Shown here in pieces: positions 63,531-64,000 of a stretch of 64,000 nt of DNA. Where the stretch lies: assembly GCA_963830485.1 (NCBI GenBank), contig CAWHNE010000029.1, positions 372,001 to 436,000 on the forward strand, written 5' to 3'. The stretch comes from CAIWHR01 sp963830485 (lineage in GTDB: Bacteria; Pseudomonadota; Gammaproteobacteria; Burkholderiales; Casimicrobiaceae). The notes under the pieces were generated by a model that ran no database searches, had not been told where the DNA came from, and was given only the letters and a program-made list of their open reading frames with translations. The translations under genes and the position numbers were made by a program. Each line of letters opens with the position of its first letter. Positions within the stretch are counted from its first letter, which is position 1.

Positions 63531-64000
63531 TCAGAACGGCGAGACGCCGATCGCGGCCGCGGCGTTCTCGATGGGGACGGCGAAGCCGATGCCGATGAAC
63601 ACGCGTTGGTCGGTCGGATTCAGGATCGCGGTGACGATGCCGACGACCTCGCCGTCCGCGGTGACGAGCGGGCCGCCCGAATTGCCCGGGTTCACGGCGG
63701 CGTCGAACTGGATCAGGTTGGTCAGCACGCGCTCGCCCTTCGGCGACCGGTACTCCCGCGTCAAACCGGACACGACACCGGCGGACACCGACGGTCCGAT
63801 GCCGAACGGATAGCCGACAGCGACGACCTCGTCGCCCGGCACGAGATCGGCGGTCGAGCGCAGCGTCGCGGCGGGCAGGTCGTCGGGAACCTTGGCGGCC
63901 TTCAGCACCGCGAGATCGTGCTCGGGCCGCACGCCGATCACCGCGGCTTCCGACTCGAAGCCGTCGTGGAAGCGCACTTCCACCCGTTCGGCACCCGCGA
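63531..64000 (-). CDS. S1C trypsin-like serine protease (DegP/HtrA-like), N-terminus outside window
   Basis: The frame is open to the right edge, giving at least 156 residues of the C-terminal part. Visible are the catalytic Asp region (VRPEHDLAVLKAAKVPDDLP), GDEVVAVGYPFGIGPSVSAG, VVSGLTREYRSPKGERVLT and the nucleophile motif AAVNPGNSGGPLVTADGEVV. It ends AAAIGVSPF shortly after the protease domain, so there is no PDZ domain, unlike DegP. The catalytic His and any signal peptide lie beyond 64000. It is 20 bases upstream of the MoxR gene, suggesting a role in the same operon. Confidence 0.88.
   Translation of the reverse strand, partial: AGAERVEVRFHDGFESEAAVIGVRPEHDLAVLKAAKVPDDLPAATLRSTADLVPGDEVVAVGYPFGIGPSVSAGVVSGLTREYRSPKGERVLTNLIQFDAAVNPGNSGGPLVTADGEVVGIVTAILNPTDQRVFIGIGFAVPIENAAAAIGVSPF

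Overview
This looks like about 64 kb of a high-GC betaproteobacterial chromosome. The support is the gene content: AceK, a Bug-type tricarboxylate receptor, NnrU, a DUF1631 protein, a short-type SerA next to SerC, RlmI and L-serine ammonia-lyase. The lineage call is an inference from gene families; no rRNA or tRNA gene is visible. I see no transposase, integrase, phage block, plasmid gene or CRISPR array.

Layout. 1-3 kb: a partial secreted protein divergent from a winged-helix/STAND-type regulator. 3.1-9.8 kb: rlmI, a VIT1/CCC1-type metal transporter and an aldo/keto reductase on the minus strand; an S9 peptidase, a DksA/TraR zinc finger, Hsp20 and a KTSC protein. 10-16.5 kb: a peptide-type ABC binding protein, a 3-hydroxyisobutyrate-dehydrogenase-like enzyme, an MliC-like lipoprotein, sdaA and aceK. 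16.5-25.5 kb: small secreted and zinc-ribbon proteins, a YpfJ-type metallopeptidase, an esterase, a SET protein, several unknowns, a heme-domain membrane protein and folE. 25.5-33.6 kb: an AEC transporter, a CBS protein coupled to a NhaD/ArsB-type transporter, a dienelactone hydrolase, DUF1631, an SDR and a Sel1 protein. 33.7-42.3 kb: a zinc-ribbon/Pro-rich membrane protein, an XRE regulator, a Vgb-like protein, dodecin, NnrU, MmgE/PrpD, a Bug receptor, serC and serA. 42.3-52.4 kb: a LuxR response regulator divergent from a compact operon of small proteins, a hybrid histidine kinase, a GMC flavoenzyme/alpha-beta hydrolase polypeptide and a PhoD-like phosphatase, then a winged-helix/nucleotidyltransferase-like protein. 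52.5-58.5 kb: deoC, a secreted unknown, an iron-type ABC transporter and a beta-helix protein. 58.6-64 kb: a cobalt-type nitrile hydratase (alpha, beta, accessory) directly downstream of a VWA protein, DUF58, MoxR and an S1C protease.

Sequence quality dominates interpretation. Between about 3.1 and 22.5 kb, and above all 45.7-52.3 kb, genes are broken by many frame changes. Where the reading frame can be followed, nearly every break behaves like one extra base, and subtracting the inferred number of extra bases gives a whole number of codons. Protein similarity and catalytic motifs continue across the breaks. I therefore treat these as sequencing insertions rather than pseudogenes and give each gene as one feature. 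The stretches 22.6-27.8, 29-45.5 and 52.4-64 kb are essentially free of them.

Most interesting points: the nitrile hydratase joined to a MoxR/DUF58/VWA module (possible metal-centre maturation machinery); the ATGA-chained kinase/GMC-hydrolase/PhoD operon; a 17-bp AT-rich motif found upstream of two unrelated uncharacterised genes 19 kb apart; and a winged-helix protein with a degenerate nucleotidyltransferase motif.
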